From positions 1 to 60,565 of the forward strand of contig JAPLKL010000030.1 in the NCBI GenBank assembly GCA_026388095.1: a stretch of 60,565 bases of DNA, written 5' to 3'. Both the position numbers and the translations under genes were made by a program. The stretch's first letter is position 1; each line of letters begins with the position of its first letter. The notes below the pieces were generated by a model. It was not told where the DNA came from and searched no databases. It worked only from the letters and a program-made list of their open reading frames with translations. The stretch comes from Elusimicrobiota bacterium (GTDB lineage Bacteria; Elusimicrobiota; Elusimicrobia; UBA1565; UBA9628). Of the stretch, positions 25,868 to 34,846 are shown piece after piece.

Positions 25868-27286
25868 ATGAGGATCCTGCTCATCAATCCGCCCGTGGAG
25901 AACACGGTCCGGTCCGAGGTCCCGGCGCTGGTCACGGCGCATGTCGGCGTGTTCCCGCCGCTCGGGCTCCTGTATGTCGCCGCCTTCTGCAACGCCCGCA
26001 CCCCGCACCGGGCCGAGGTCTTGGACGCGGTGGCCGAGGGGCTGTCCTACGACGGCATGGCCAGGCGGATCCAGGCGGCCGCGCCGGACCTCGTCGGCAT
26101 CACCGCGCACACCCACAGTCTGGTCGATGTGATGATGACGGCCGCGCTGGTCAAGAGATGCCGGCCGCAAGCGCACGTCTGCATGGGAGGCGCGCACCCG
26201 TCCCATTTCCCGCGCGCGGCGGCGCGGCTGCCCGGCGTGGATTCGGTCATACCCGGCGACGGCGAGGCCGCCTTCGCCGAGCTGGCCGGCGCTCTGGCCG
26301 GCGGCGGCGACCTGCGTTCGATTAAAGGGCTCCTGTTCAAGCAGGACGGCGGGATCGTGGAGACCGGAGCCCGGGAGCCGGAGCGGGACCTGGACCTCCT
26401 GCCGCAGCCCGACCGCTCCTTGCTGTCGGCCGGGCGGTACCGGTATATCCTCTCCCGGGACCCCGCCTTCACCACCATGATCAGTTCGCGGGGCTGCCCC
26501 TTCGCCTGCACGTTCTGCAGCACGCCCAAGGGACCGTGCCGGATGCGCTCCCCCGAGAACGTGGTCGCGGAGATGGCCCGGTGCGCGGGCGCGGGCCTGC
26601 GCGATATCCATTTCGTCGACGACATCTTCAACCAGGACCCGGAGAGGGTCTCCCGCATCTGCTCCTTGCTGAGCCGGGAGAAGCTGCGCGTGGGGTGGAG
26701 CTTCCGGGGGCGCGTCGACCGCGTTTCCGCCGGCCTGTTCGCCGACCTGCGGCGGGCGGGCTGCTACAGCATCCATTTCGGCGTGGAATGCGCCAGCGAC
26801 GAAGGCCTGGCCGGCCTGAACAAGGGTATCCGCGTGGAGCAGGCGCGCCAAGCCTTCGCGCTGGCGCGTCAAGCGGGCCTGCGGACCGTCGCCTATTTCC
26901 TGGTCGGCTGTCCGCACGAGAGGACCCGTGAGGACGTGCTGCGCACCGTCGCTTTCGCGCGGGAGCTGCGCGCGAATTTCGCCCTTTTCAACATCCTCAC
27001 GCCCTACCCGGCGACGGCGCTCTACGAGGCGGGCCTGCGCGCGGACATCATCCCTCGCGACGTATGGGGAGAATTCATCGCGAACCCCACCAAGGACTTC
27101 CGCTATCCGTTCTGGAACGAGCATTTTTCCAATGAGGAGCTGGCGTCTTTGCTGCGCCTGGCCTACCGGCGGTTCTATCTGCGTCCCGGTTTCCTTTGGG
27201 ACGCGCTGCTGGACTGCCAGGCCTGGAAGGTGGTGCTGCGCCGCCTGGGCGCTGGGATAGGGCTGCTGCGGGGAGGGGGCGCATGA
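25868..27286 (+). CDS. B12-binding-domain radical SAM enzyme (3)
   Basis: The 472-residue protein begins MRILLINPP, has GGAHPSHFP and PGDGEAAFAEL in the B12-binding domain, and the radical SAM motif CPFACTFC near residue 215. The C-terminus carries RRFYLRPGFLWDAL, the same motif type as in the enzyme at 18331-19800. It begins 17 nt after the tetraether-synthase-like gene and overlaps the first GT-C paralogue by ATGA, so it belongs to the same operon. The reaction is unknown; HpnJ-like rearrangement or methylation of a lipid is a guess. Confidence 0.87.
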   Translation: MRILLINPPVENTVRSEVPALVTAHVGVFPPLGLLYVAAFCNARTPHRAEVLDAVAEGLSYDGMARRIQAAAPDLVGITAHTHSLVDVMMTAALVKRCRPQAHVCMGGAHPSHFPRAAARLPGVDSVIPGDGEAAFAELAGALAGGGDLRSIKGLLFKQDGGIVETGAREPERDLDLLPQPDRSLLSAGRYRYILSRDPAFTTMISSRGCPFACTFCSTPKGPCRMRSPENVVAEMARCAGAGLRDIHFVDDIFNQDPERVSRICSLLSREKLRVGWSFRGRVDRVSAGLFADLRRAGCYSIHFGVECASDEGLAGLNKGIRVEQARQAFALARQAGLRTVAYFLVGCPHERTREDVLRTVAFARELRANFALFNILTPYPATALYEAGLRADIIPRDVWGEFIANPTKDFRYPFWNEHFSNEELASLLRLAYRRFYLRPGFLWDALLDCQAWKVVLRRLGAGIGLLRGGGA

Positions 27287-29136
27287 CGCGGCCCGGGATG
27301 CGGCTGCCGGCGGGCTACCCGCGCTGGAAATGGGCCTATGCCTTCGCGGCGGCGGCTGTCCTGGCTTTCATGGTGATCGGCAATCTTATCCGCCTGCATG
27401 ATGATGCGTCCATCCGCGGGCCGGACGTGATCGTTCATCTCAATAATTCCGTGGAATTCTACCGCCGGTGGCAGGATGCCGCTCATGATCCCGCGGCCTC
27501 CTGGCACGGCAAATGCCTCAGCCTGGCGGCATCGTTCTCACGGCCGCTGAGCAGCAGCAGCAGGGATCTGCGGTTCCCCAATCTCGTATTCGCCGTCACC
27601 GCCCTGTTCTATTCCCTCTTCGGGCAGGCCATGGGCGTGGCGAAAGCCAGCAACTGGGTGTATCTTCTCCTGCTGCTGTGGTCGGTCTATGCGCTGGGGA
27701 GATCCCTCTCGGGCCGACTGACCGGACTGCTCGCCGCAAGCCTGGTCGGCATGTATCCGCTGATCTTCGAGAGCTTCCGGCAATACGGCCTGGATTTCCC
27801 GCTGGCCGCGATGGTCGCGTTCTCGATGGCGCTGCTCATGAAGAGCGACGGTTTCGCGGACCGGAGATACTCGCTGCTCCTGGGCCTGGCCATCGGTGTC
27901 GGGATGCTGGTGAAACTGCAGATGGTGATCTATCTGGCCCTGCCTTTGGGCGTGCTTCTGGCGACCAGCCTGACCCAGGCCTATCGTCAGGGCGGGGCCC
28001 CCCTGGCGCCCCGTCTCATCAACTTCAGCATCGCCAGCGCGGCCGCGGCGATCGTCTCATCCATCTGGTGGGCTGGGAATCTCGACGCGATATGCAGGTT
28101 CTTGCGGATGCATAGGACGGTGCCGGGCATCCATCCGGTCTTGGCGCACGACTACGGCGCAGTCGCCTGGCGCATCCTGCAGTCCATGGCGTTCGACCCG
28201 ATGGGGCTGCCTTTGTTCGCGGCGTCCGTCGTCGCATTCGGGTGCTTCCTCGCGGCGCCAGTGAAGCAGCGATCCGTCTGGGGAGCATGGGCGGTTTCGC
28301 AGCTTGTGATGATGCCCCTGCTCATACCGGTCAGCTTTCACGGATGGATCCCCGGGGCGCATTGGCGCTTCGGCATGCCCGTTCTTCCCGCGCTGGCTGT
28401 GCTGACCTCCTGGTGGGTGTGCCGCTTGAGGAACAGCACGGCCAGGGCGGTCGTCTTCGTCCTGTTGCTGGCCTTCGCCTGCGTGCAATTCAGCGTCCGG
28501 ACTTTCGCGTCCGACCATGCACCTCCGGTCGCGGCCGCGAAGGTGGACGGCCCCATCACCGAGCGGCTGGGAATGGCCAGGATCCGCATGATCCTGTCTG
28601 ATCCGCGCGAACTGCTGGGCACGACGGATTTCGGATGTCCGAAGAGGCAGGGGTTCCTTCTCAAGCTCGACATGCTCCTGCAGCAGATGCAACCCTATAT
28701 ATCGCCGACGAAGAAGATGAGCGTGCTTTGCTTGAGTCGATTGCAGAGGCCCAGATCGGCCGAGGACATCCTGATCTACCTCATGAGCAACCGCTACGCG
28801 AACCTGACGGCGTACCAGATGGGCCGCCTCCTGCTTCCCGGTGGGCGCCGGATCCTGGAGGACCTCGATTTCATCATCGTCTATTCCCCGCGCCCCGTCG
28901 TCTCTTGGCGTGATATCGAGACCGACCTGACGCAAGGCGACGAGGCTCCTGCGCTGTATCTCCCGAGTACGCAGGATAACCCGCGGAATCTGTGGAGGTC
29001 GCCGAGCGGTTTGAAATTGCTGGGACAGATCTCGCGGGAGATCCGGCAGTTCGAATTGGTCTTCGATCAGCCGATGATCTTTGAGAGCCATTGGCTCCTC
29101 TATAAAAGGCGCTCCCTCCGGGGCGGAGGCGCATGA
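27283..29136 (+). CDS. GT-C-like membrane glycosyltransferase, tandem paralogue 1
   Basis: The 617-residue protein has about ten membrane segments in the first 400 residues and a soluble C-terminal part. The motif GPDVIVHLNNSVEFY, after the first membrane helix, resembles the acidic first loop of GT-C glycosyltransferases that use lipid-linked sugars. ATG at 27283 overlaps the preceding stop and has GGGAGGGGG upstream. It is the most diverged of three tandem copies, for example in DLRFPNLVFAV and the KSDGFADRRYS region. It probably glycosylates a lipid or glycan at the outer face of the inner membrane. Confidence 0.75.
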   Translation: MTRPGMRLPAGYPRWKWAYAFAAAAVLAFMVIGNLIRLHDDASIRGPDVIVHLNNSVEFYRRWQDAAHDPAASWHGKCLSLAASFSRPLSSSSRDLRFPNLVFAVTALFYSLFGQAMGVAKASNWVYLLLLLWSVYALGRSLSGRLTGLLAASLVGMYPLIFESFRQYGLDFPLAAMVAFSMALLMKSDGFADRRYSLLLGLAIGVGMLVKLQMVIYLALPLGVLLATSLTQAYRQGGAPLAPRLINFSIASAAAAIVSSIWWAGNLDAICRFLRMHRTVPGIHPVLAHDYGAVAWRILQSMAFDPMGLPLFAASVVAFGCFLAAPVKQRSVWGAWAVSQLVMMPLLIPVSFHGWIPGAHWRFGMPVLPALAVLTSWWVCRLRNSTARAVVFVLLLAFACVQFSVRTFASDHAPPVAAAKVDGPITERLGMARIRMILSDPRELLGTTDFGCPKRQGFLLKLDMLLQQMQPYISPTKKMSVLCLSRLQRPRSAEDILIYLMSNRYANLTAYQMGRLLLPGGRRILEDLDFIIVYSPRPVVSWRDIETDLTQGDEAPALYLPSTQDNPRNLWRSPSGLKLLGQISREIRQFELVFDQPMIFESHWLLYKRRSLRGGGA

Positions 29137-30989
29137 GGCATCCCTGGTCGCGGATGTGGGCGAGGTATCCGCTCTGGAAATGGTCCTATGCCGTCGCGGC
29201 CGCGGCCGTCCTGGCCTTCATGCTGATCGGCAATCTCATCCGCCTGCGCGGTGATGCGTCCATCCGCGGGCCGGACATGATCCTCCATCTCAATAACTCC
29301 GTGGCCTTCTACCGCCTGTGGCATGACGCCGCTCATGATCCGGCGGCCTCCTGGTGCGGCAGATGCTGCAACCTGGCGTCCTTGCTGTCGCGGAGGCTTT
29401 CCTCCACGGACGACCGGCACCCTAATCTGGTGTTCGCCGTCACCGCCGTGTGCTATTCCCTCTTCGGGCAGACCTTGGGCGCTGCGAAATCGAGCAACTG
29501 GGTGTATCTGCTCCTGCTGCTGTGGTCGGTCTATGCCCTGGGAAGATGCGTCTCCGGCCGCCTGACCGGGCTGATCGCCGCCAGCCTGGTCTGCATGTAT
29601 CCGGCGATCTTCGAGAGCTCCCGGCAATACGGCCTGGATTTCCCGCTGACCGCGATGGTCGCGCTCTCGATGGTGCTGCTCTTGAAGAGCGACGGCTTCG
29701 CGGACCGGAGATATTCGTTCCTGCTGGGCCTGGCCGTCGGTGTCGGGATGCTGGTGAAGCTGCAGATGCTGGTCTATGTGGCTCTGCCCTTCGGCGCGCT
29801 TCTCGCGGCCGCTTTCGCGCAGGCCCGGCGGCAGGACAGCGGGGGGCGGGCCCCTCTGGCGCCCCGTCTCATCAATGTCGGCATCGTCATGGCGTCCGCG
29901 GCGATCGTATCCTCCATCTGGTGGGGCGGACGCCTGGGCGCGATCTGGCGGATCGTGCACATGCACATGACGGAGCCGGACCTTTCTCCAGCCATGGGAC
30001 ACTGCTACGGCGCGGTGGCCTTGCACATCCTGCAGTCCATGGTGTTCGACCCGCTGGGGCTGCCGTTGTTCGCGGCCTCCGTCGCGGCGCTCGCATGCCT
30101 CCTGGCCTCGCGAGCGGAGCAGCGATTCGTCCTGGGAGCCTGGGCGGTTTCGCAGTTCGTGATGCTGACGCTCCTCTTGCCGGTCAGGATCAACGGGACC
30201 TATCCCGCGGCGGAATTGCGCTGCGGCATGCCTGTCGTCCCCGCGCTGGCTGTGATCACATCCTGGTGGGTGTGCCGCTTGAAGGACATGACGACCAGGA
30301 CGGTCATCTTCGCCTCGCTGCTGGGGTTCGCCTGCCTGCAGTTCGGCGTCCGGACCTTCGCTCCTCCCGATGGGGGGAGGGCCGCGCCTTCCTGGCGGGG
30401 CGGCCCGAATCTCGAGCGGATGGGGCTGCCCAGGATCCGCGGGATCATGTCCGATCCGCTCGCGCTGCTGGGCGAGACTCCTTATGGGGCTCCGAAGCAG
30501 AATGCGGCCGCTCTTCACATCGACAAGCTCATGGAGCGGATGCATGAGTATATCCTCCCGAAGATGAAGGCGAGCGCTCTGTGCGTGAGCCTGTCGCGGA
30601 GGCCTTTCTCGCATGAGGGCATGCTGACCTACTACATGAACAACCGCTACGCGAACATGACGGTCTACATGGTGGGCCAACTCATATTCTCCGATGGCCC
30701 CCGGATCCTGAAAGACCTCGATTTCATCATCGTCTATGCCTCGCGCGACATCGGTTCTTGGCCGGAAATCGAGAGGGATCTGACGCAAGGCGGAGCAGCC
30801 GACCCGGAGCCTCTTCCCAATCTGGATCGGGAGCCGCAGGACCTGTGGAGATCACCGCGTGGTCTGGAATTGCTGGGGAAATTGTCGCGGCAGATGGGGC
30901 AGTTCGAATTGATCTTGGAGCAGCCGCTGCCTTTTGGGCGCCATTGGCTCCTATATAAGAGGCGTTCCCTTTGGGGCGCAGGCGCATGA
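29133..30989 (+). CDS. GT-C-like membrane glycosyltransferase, tandem paralogue 2
   Basis: The 618-residue protein is highly similar to its upstream and downstream neighbours and starts at an ATGA overlap. It shares the N-terminal SIRGPDMILHLNNSVAFY motif, the repeated AHDPAASW segment and the C-terminal ILKDLDFIIVYASRDIGSWP motif. Copy 2 is closer to copy 3 than to copy 1. Conservation of the acidic loop suggests that it remains active. Donor and acceptor are unknown, and the copies may add successive sugars. Confidence 0.75.
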   Translation: MRHPWSRMWARYPLWKWSYAVAAAAVLAFMLIGNLIRLRGDASIRGPDMILHLNNSVAFYRLWHDAAHDPAASWCGRCCNLASLLSRRLSSTDDRHPNLVFAVTAVCYSLFGQTLGAAKSSNWVYLLLLLWSVYALGRCVSGRLTGLIAASLVCMYPAIFESSRQYGLDFPLTAMVALSMVLLLKSDGFADRRYSFLLGLAVGVGMLVKLQMLVYVALPFGALLAAAFAQARRQDSGGRAPLAPRLINVGIVMASAAIVSSIWWGGRLGAIWRIVHMHMTEPDLSPAMGHCYGAVALHILQSMVFDPLGLPLFAASVAALACLLASRAEQRFVLGAWAVSQFVMLTLLLPVRINGTYPAAELRCGMPVVPALAVITSWWVCRLKDMTTRTVIFASLLGFACLQFGVRTFAPPDGGRAAPSWRGGPNLERMGLPRIRGIMSDPLALLGETPYGAPKQNAAALHIDKLMERMHEYILPKMKASALCVSLSRRPFSHEGMLTYYMNNRYANMTVYMVGQLIFSDGPRILKDLDFIIVYASRDIGSWPEIERDLTQGGAADPEPLPNLDREPQDLWRSPRGLELLGKLSRQMGQFELILEQPLPFGRHWLLYKRRSLWGAGA

Positions 30990-32854
30990 CGCATCCCGGG
31001 TCGCGGATGTGGGCGAGGTATCCGCTCTGGAAGCGGTCCTATGCCATCGCGGCTGCGGCCGTCCTGTCCTTCATGCTGATCGGCAATCTGATCCGCCTGC
31101 GCGGTGATGCGTCCATCCGCGGGCCGGACGTGATCGTGCATCTCAATAATTCCGTGGAATTCTACCGCCTATGGCATGATGCCGCTCATGATCCCGCGGC
31201 CTCCTGGTACGCCAGATGCTGCAACATGGCGTCCTTGCTGTCGCGGAGGCTTCCCTCCAGGGATGACCGCTATCCTAACCTGGTATTCGCCGTCACTGCC
31301 GTGTTCTATTCCCTCTTCGGGCAGACCTTGGGCGCGGCGAAAGCAGGCAACTGGGTGTATCTGCTCCTGCTGCTGTGGTCGGTCTTTGCGCTGGGGAGAT
31401 GCGTCTGCGGCCGCCTGACCGGGCTGATCTCCGCAAGCCTGGTCTGCATGTATCCGCTGATCTTCGAGAGCTCCCGGCAATACGGCCTGGATCTGCCGCT
31501 GACCGCGATGGTCGCGTGCGCGATGGCGCTGCTCTTGAAGAGCGATGGCTTCGCGGACCGGAGATGCTCGCTCCTGCTGGGCCTGGCGCTCGGTGTCGGG
31601 ATGCTGGTGAAGCTGCAGATGCTGGTGTATCTGGCTCTGCCCTTCGGCGCGCTTCTGGCGACCACTCTTGCGCAGGCCCGGCATCAAGACAACGGAGCGC
31701 GGGCCGCCCTGGCGCCCCGTCTCATCAATGTCGGCATCGTCATGGCGGCCGCGGCGATCGTCTCATCCATCTGGTGGGGCGGGCGTCTGGGCGCGCTCTA
31801 TCGGATCGTGTACATGCACATGACGGAGCCGAACGTTTCTCCAGCCATGGGACACTGCTACGGCGAAGTCGCCTTCCGCATCATGCAGTCCATGGTGTTC
31901 GACCCGCAGGGGTTCCCTTTGTTCGCGGCGTCCGTCGTGGCATTCGCATGCCTCCTGGCGGCGCCAGTGAAGCAGCGATTCGTTCTGGGGGCATGGGCGG
32001 TTTCGCAGCTCGTGATGATGACGCTCCTCTTGCCGGTCAGAAACAACGGGCTATATCCCGCGGCGGAATTGCGCTATGGCATGCCCGTTCTTCCCGCGCT
32101 GGCCGTGATCACATCCTGGTGGCTGTGCCGCTTGAAGAGCCTGACGGCCAGGACCGCCATCCCGGCCTTGTTGCTGGGGTTCGCCTGCCTGCAATTCGGC
32201 GTCCGGACTTTCGCGCCTCACCAGGAGGGGGGAGCTTCGCGTCCAGCGCGGGGCGGCCCGAAGTTCGAGCGGATGGGGATGTCGAGGGTCCGCATGATCA
32301 GGTCTGATCCGCTCGAGCTGTTGGGCACGACTCCTTATGGGACTCCGAAGCAGCATGGAATCGCTCTTAAGATTGACACGCTCATGCAACAGATGAATGA
32401 GTATATTCCCCCGAAGAAGAAGATGAGCGCTCTGTGCTTGAGCCTGTCGTGGAGACCTTTCTTGCATCAGAGCATGCTGACCTACTACCTGAACAATCGC
32501 TACGCGAACTTGACGGTGTACATGGTGGGCCAACTCATACTTCCCGATGGGCCCCGGATCCTGAAGGACCTCGATTTCATCATCGTCTATGCTTCGCGCG
32601 ACATCGGTTCTTGGCCTGATATCCAGAGAGGTATGACGCAAGGCGGAGAAGGCGACCCGGAACCTCTTCCTAATCCGGAACAGGAGCCGCGCAATCTCTG
32701 GAAATCACCGCGCGGTCTGGAATTGCTGGGGCAATTGTCGCGGCAGATGGGGCAGTTCGAATTGATCTTCGAGCAGCAGCTGCCTCTTGAGCGCCATTGG
32801 CTCATATACAAAAGGCGCTCCCTCCTGCCTCAGCCCACGGCGCAGGCCAACTGA
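30986..32854 (+). CDS. GT-C-like membrane glycosyltransferase, tandem paralogue 3
   Basis: The 622-residue protein is the third copy of the array and begins at an ATGA overlap with copy 2. It has the same GPDVIVHLNNSVEFYRLWH motif after the first helix and the same C-terminal ILKDLDFIIVYASRDIGSWP segment. The product is slightly longer at the C-terminus (RSLLPQPTAQAN). Long stretches of near identity with copy 2 imply a recent duplication or gene conversion. It stops 4 nt before the aminotransferase. Confidence 0.75.
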   Translation: MTHPGSRMWARYPLWKRSYAIAAAAVLSFMLIGNLIRLRGDASIRGPDVIVHLNNSVEFYRLWHDAAHDPAASWYARCCNMASLLSRRLPSRDDRYPNLVFAVTAVFYSLFGQTLGAAKAGNWVYLLLLLWSVFALGRCVCGRLTGLISASLVCMYPLIFESSRQYGLDLPLTAMVACAMALLLKSDGFADRRCSLLLGLALGVGMLVKLQMLVYLALPFGALLATTLAQARHQDNGARAALAPRLINVGIVMAAAAIVSSIWWGGRLGALYRIVYMHMTEPNVSPAMGHCYGEVAFRIMQSMVFDPQGFPLFAASVVAFACLLAAPVKQRFVLGAWAVSQLVMMTLLLPVRNNGLYPAAELRYGMPVLPALAVITSWWLCRLKSLTARTAIPALLLGFACLQFGVRTFAPHQEGGASRPARGGPKFERMGMSRVRMIRSDPLELLGTTPYGTPKQHGIALKIDTLMQQMNEYIPPKKKMSALCLSLSWRPFLHQSMLTYYLNNRYANLTVYMVGQLILPDGPRILKDLDFIIVYASRDIGSWPDIQRGMTQGGEGDPEPLPNPEQEPRNLWKSPRGLELLGQLSRQMGQFELIFEQQLPLERHWLIYKRRSLLPQPTAQAN

Positions 32855-32858
32855 CGCC

Positions 32859-34052
32859 ATGGCCCTTCTGCCCAGTTTCCGCCCCTCGCTCAGCTGGCGG
32901 GAGCTCCGCGCCGCGGTGCGCGGCGGGTCCGGCGACTTCGCGCAGGCGCTGGCGCGCTATCTGGCCGTGCCGCACGCGATCGCCGCGCAGTCGGCGCGCT
33001 GGGGGCTCTACCATCTGCTGCGCAGCCTCGAGCTCGAGCCGGGAGACGAGGTCATCGTCCCCGCGCTCACCTATTTCGCGGTGCCGGCCGCCGTGGTCCG
33101 CGCCGGGCTCAAGCCCGTGTTCGCCGATATCGGGCCCGATGGGCTCACCATCGACCCTGAGGCCGCGCGCCGGAGCCTCACTCCGCGCACGCGGGCCATC
33201 ATCCCGACCCACCTCAGCGGCTTCATCTGCGACCTCGGATCGATCTGCGCCTTGGCCCGGGAACGCGGCCTGACGGTCATCGAAGACTGCGCGCAATCGC
33301 TGGGCGGCAAGTTCCAGGGAAAACACGCGGGCGCCTGGGGGCAAGCGGCCTATTTCACGTTCGGCGTGACCAAGCACATGACCACGCTCGGCGGCGCGCT
33401 GGTCGTCACGCACGACGACGCTCTCGCGCAGCGTCTGCGCCGGGCCGCGGAGAGTCCGGCCCTGCCGCCGTTTCCCGCCGCCGCGCTCGCGAAGGCGCTG
33501 GCCATGAAATGCGCCACGTCCGCGCTGGGCTTCCCCTTCACCTATGCGGCGCTGAGGGCGTCCGCGTGGGCCGGCATCGACCTGGTCGACCGGCTCTTCG
33601 CGGAGCCTGAGGCCCTGCTGGGCGAGCCCTTGGCCGGCGCGCTGCATCCCGCGCAGGCGGAGTTGGGGCTGCTCCAGCTGGCGGCGCTCGACGAGCGCAA
33701 CCGGCGCCGGCGCCGGCGCGGCCTGCAGCTCTGCGAGCTGCTGCGCGGCATCCCCGGGGTGCGCGTCCCCCGCTCTCACGAAGGCGCCGAGGATATCTTC
33801 TCCACATGCCCGGTCTTCGTCGCGGACAAGGAGCGGGTGCGGCGGGCGCTGCTGCGCCGCGGCATCGATTCCTCCGCCGGGTATCTGCAGGACTGCAGCG
33901 CGCTGGAGCTGTTCGGGGCGGATCGGCGGGCCTGTCCTCATGCGGCTCGGGCCAAGCGTGAAGTCCTGTATCTGCCGCTCTACGCGGAGCTCTCGGAAAG
34001 CGATGCGGCGTATGTCGCCGATGGCGTGCGCAAAGCGGTCTTGAACGGCTAG
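32859..34052 (+). CDS. DegT/DnrJ/EryC1/StrS aminotransferase family protein
   Basis: The 397-residue protein has EVIVPALTYFAVPAAV, ADIGPDGLTIDP, EDCAQSLGGKFQG and the PLP-binding Lys in FGVTKHMTTLGGA. These are the family motifs of sugar aminotransferases that make amino sugars of glycolipids and antibiotics. ATG at 32859 is 4 nt after the last GT-C gene. It is the last gene of the locus. It could provide the amine that the GNAT acetylates. Confidence 0.88.
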   Translation: MALLPSFRPSLSWRELRAAVRGGSGDFAQALARYLAVPHAIAAQSARWGLYHLLRSLELEPGDEVIVPALTYFAVPAAVVRAGLKPVFADIGPDGLTIDPEAARRSLTPRTRAIIPTHLSGFICDLGSICALARERGLTVIEDCAQSLGGKFQGKHAGAWGQAAYFTFGVTKHMTTLGGALVVTHDDALAQRLRRAAESPALPPFPAAALAKALAMKCATSALGFPFTYAALRASAWAGIDLVDRLFAEPEALLGEPLAGALHPAQAELGLLQLAALDERNRRRRRRGLQLCELLRGIPGVRVPRSHEGAEDIFSTCPVFVADKERVRRALLRRGIDSSAGYLQDCSALELFGADRRACPHAARAKREVLYLPLYAELSESDAAYVADGVRKAVLNG

Positions 34053-34630
34053 CCCGCCGCGATCTCCAGCAAAGACTCCAATATCCTGTAGGTGATGCCC
34101 CATACGATGCGGGCGCCGATCCTGAAGGCGGGCAGACGCCTGGGCTGGCCGGCGATGGAGAAGGTCTCCTCGCACACGGCGCCGGGCAGGCTGCCGAGCC
34201 TGACCCAGAAGCAGTCCGCCGCCTCAGGGCCGGGAGCCAAAGCGGGTCTGCGGCGCAGTCCGAAGACGAAGGGCCGCACGGCCAGTTCCGGATAGGTCGG
34301 GGTCCGGGGGGAGAGGTCGTCGAGCTCGCCCAGGAGGTCCTGCGGCCGCAGACGGACGCCGGTCTCCTCTTGCGTCTCCCGGATGCTGGTGGCGAGCCGG
34401 TCGGCGTCTGCCGGCTCGCCGTGGCCTCCGGGCAGGGCGACGTGCCCCGACCAGGGGTCGTCCGGATGCTTGACGCGCTCCATGAGGAGCACCGCGAAGT
34501 GACGCGGCCGCGTCCCGGCCAGGATGACGGCCACCGAGGTCCTGGCCTCGGCTCCGGTCTCGAAGCGCCGGGGGCTGCGGGCGCGCAGCTTGCGGCGCAG
34601 TCCGGCGAAGGGGTCGGCTGCTGGGGGCAT
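34049..34630 (-). CDS. Nudix hydrolase, CoA pyrophosphatase-like
   Basis: The 193-residue protein has a Nudix box (GGHGEPADADRLATSIRE followed by TQEETGV) with the spacing typical of NudL/CoAse enzymes, preceded by HVALPGG. These cleave coenzyme A and its derivatives to 3',5'-ADP and phosphopantetheine. ATG at 34630 is preferred to a longer start because the upstream extension is not Nudix-like. It converges with the DegT gene, overlapping it by 4 bp. It is probably a house-cleaning enzyme, separate from the locus. Confidence 0.85.
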   Translation of the reverse strand: MPPAADPFAGLRRKLRARSPRRFETGAEARTSVAVILAGTRPRHFAVLLMERVKHPDDPWSGHVALPGGHGEPADADRLATSIRETQEETGVRLRPQDLLGELDDLSPRTPTYPELAVRPFVFGLRRRPALAPGPEAADCFWVRLGSLPGAVCEETFSIAGQPRRLPAFRIGARIVWGITYRILESLLEIAAG

Positions 34631-34814
34631 GGAGCCGCACCATTTTATCAAACCGGGCCGGGGAGTATCCCATCCAGTAGAATTGAGACAGCGTAAGCTT
34701 GTCCCATTGTTTTTGACAAGCCAAGACTCACTGATCGAAGAATTACAAAAAGGCATCGGGGAAATAATATGCCAACCTGCCAAAGCCATATAGGAGACAT
34801 CTGGGCCTTGCAGC

Positions 34815-34846
34815 CTGTCAGAAAACCGTGTACACTTTTCTGACAG
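34815..34846 (+). promoter_or_regulatory. Perfect 11-bp inverted repeat, probable AbiEi operator
   Basis: CTGTCAGAAAA (34815-34825) and TTTTCTGACAG (34836-34846) are a perfect inverted repeat separated by 10 bp, just upstream of and touching the antitoxin start. Antitoxins of the AbiEi family bind inverted repeats upstream of their own operon to repress it. No clear -10/-35 boxes can be picked; CATATAGGA at about 34787 is a weak candidate. Confidence 0.65.

Noticed and set aside
29100-30788. Long antisense frames through the GT-C array (562 codons and others)
   Set aside because: They mirror the paralogues and repeat with them; composition is His/Arg/Gln-rich and no family is evident.
30986-32854. 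The third GT-C copy as an assembly duplication
   Set aside because: The three copies differ at many positions along their length and have distinct C-termini, so they are real paralogues rather than a duplicated contig piece.
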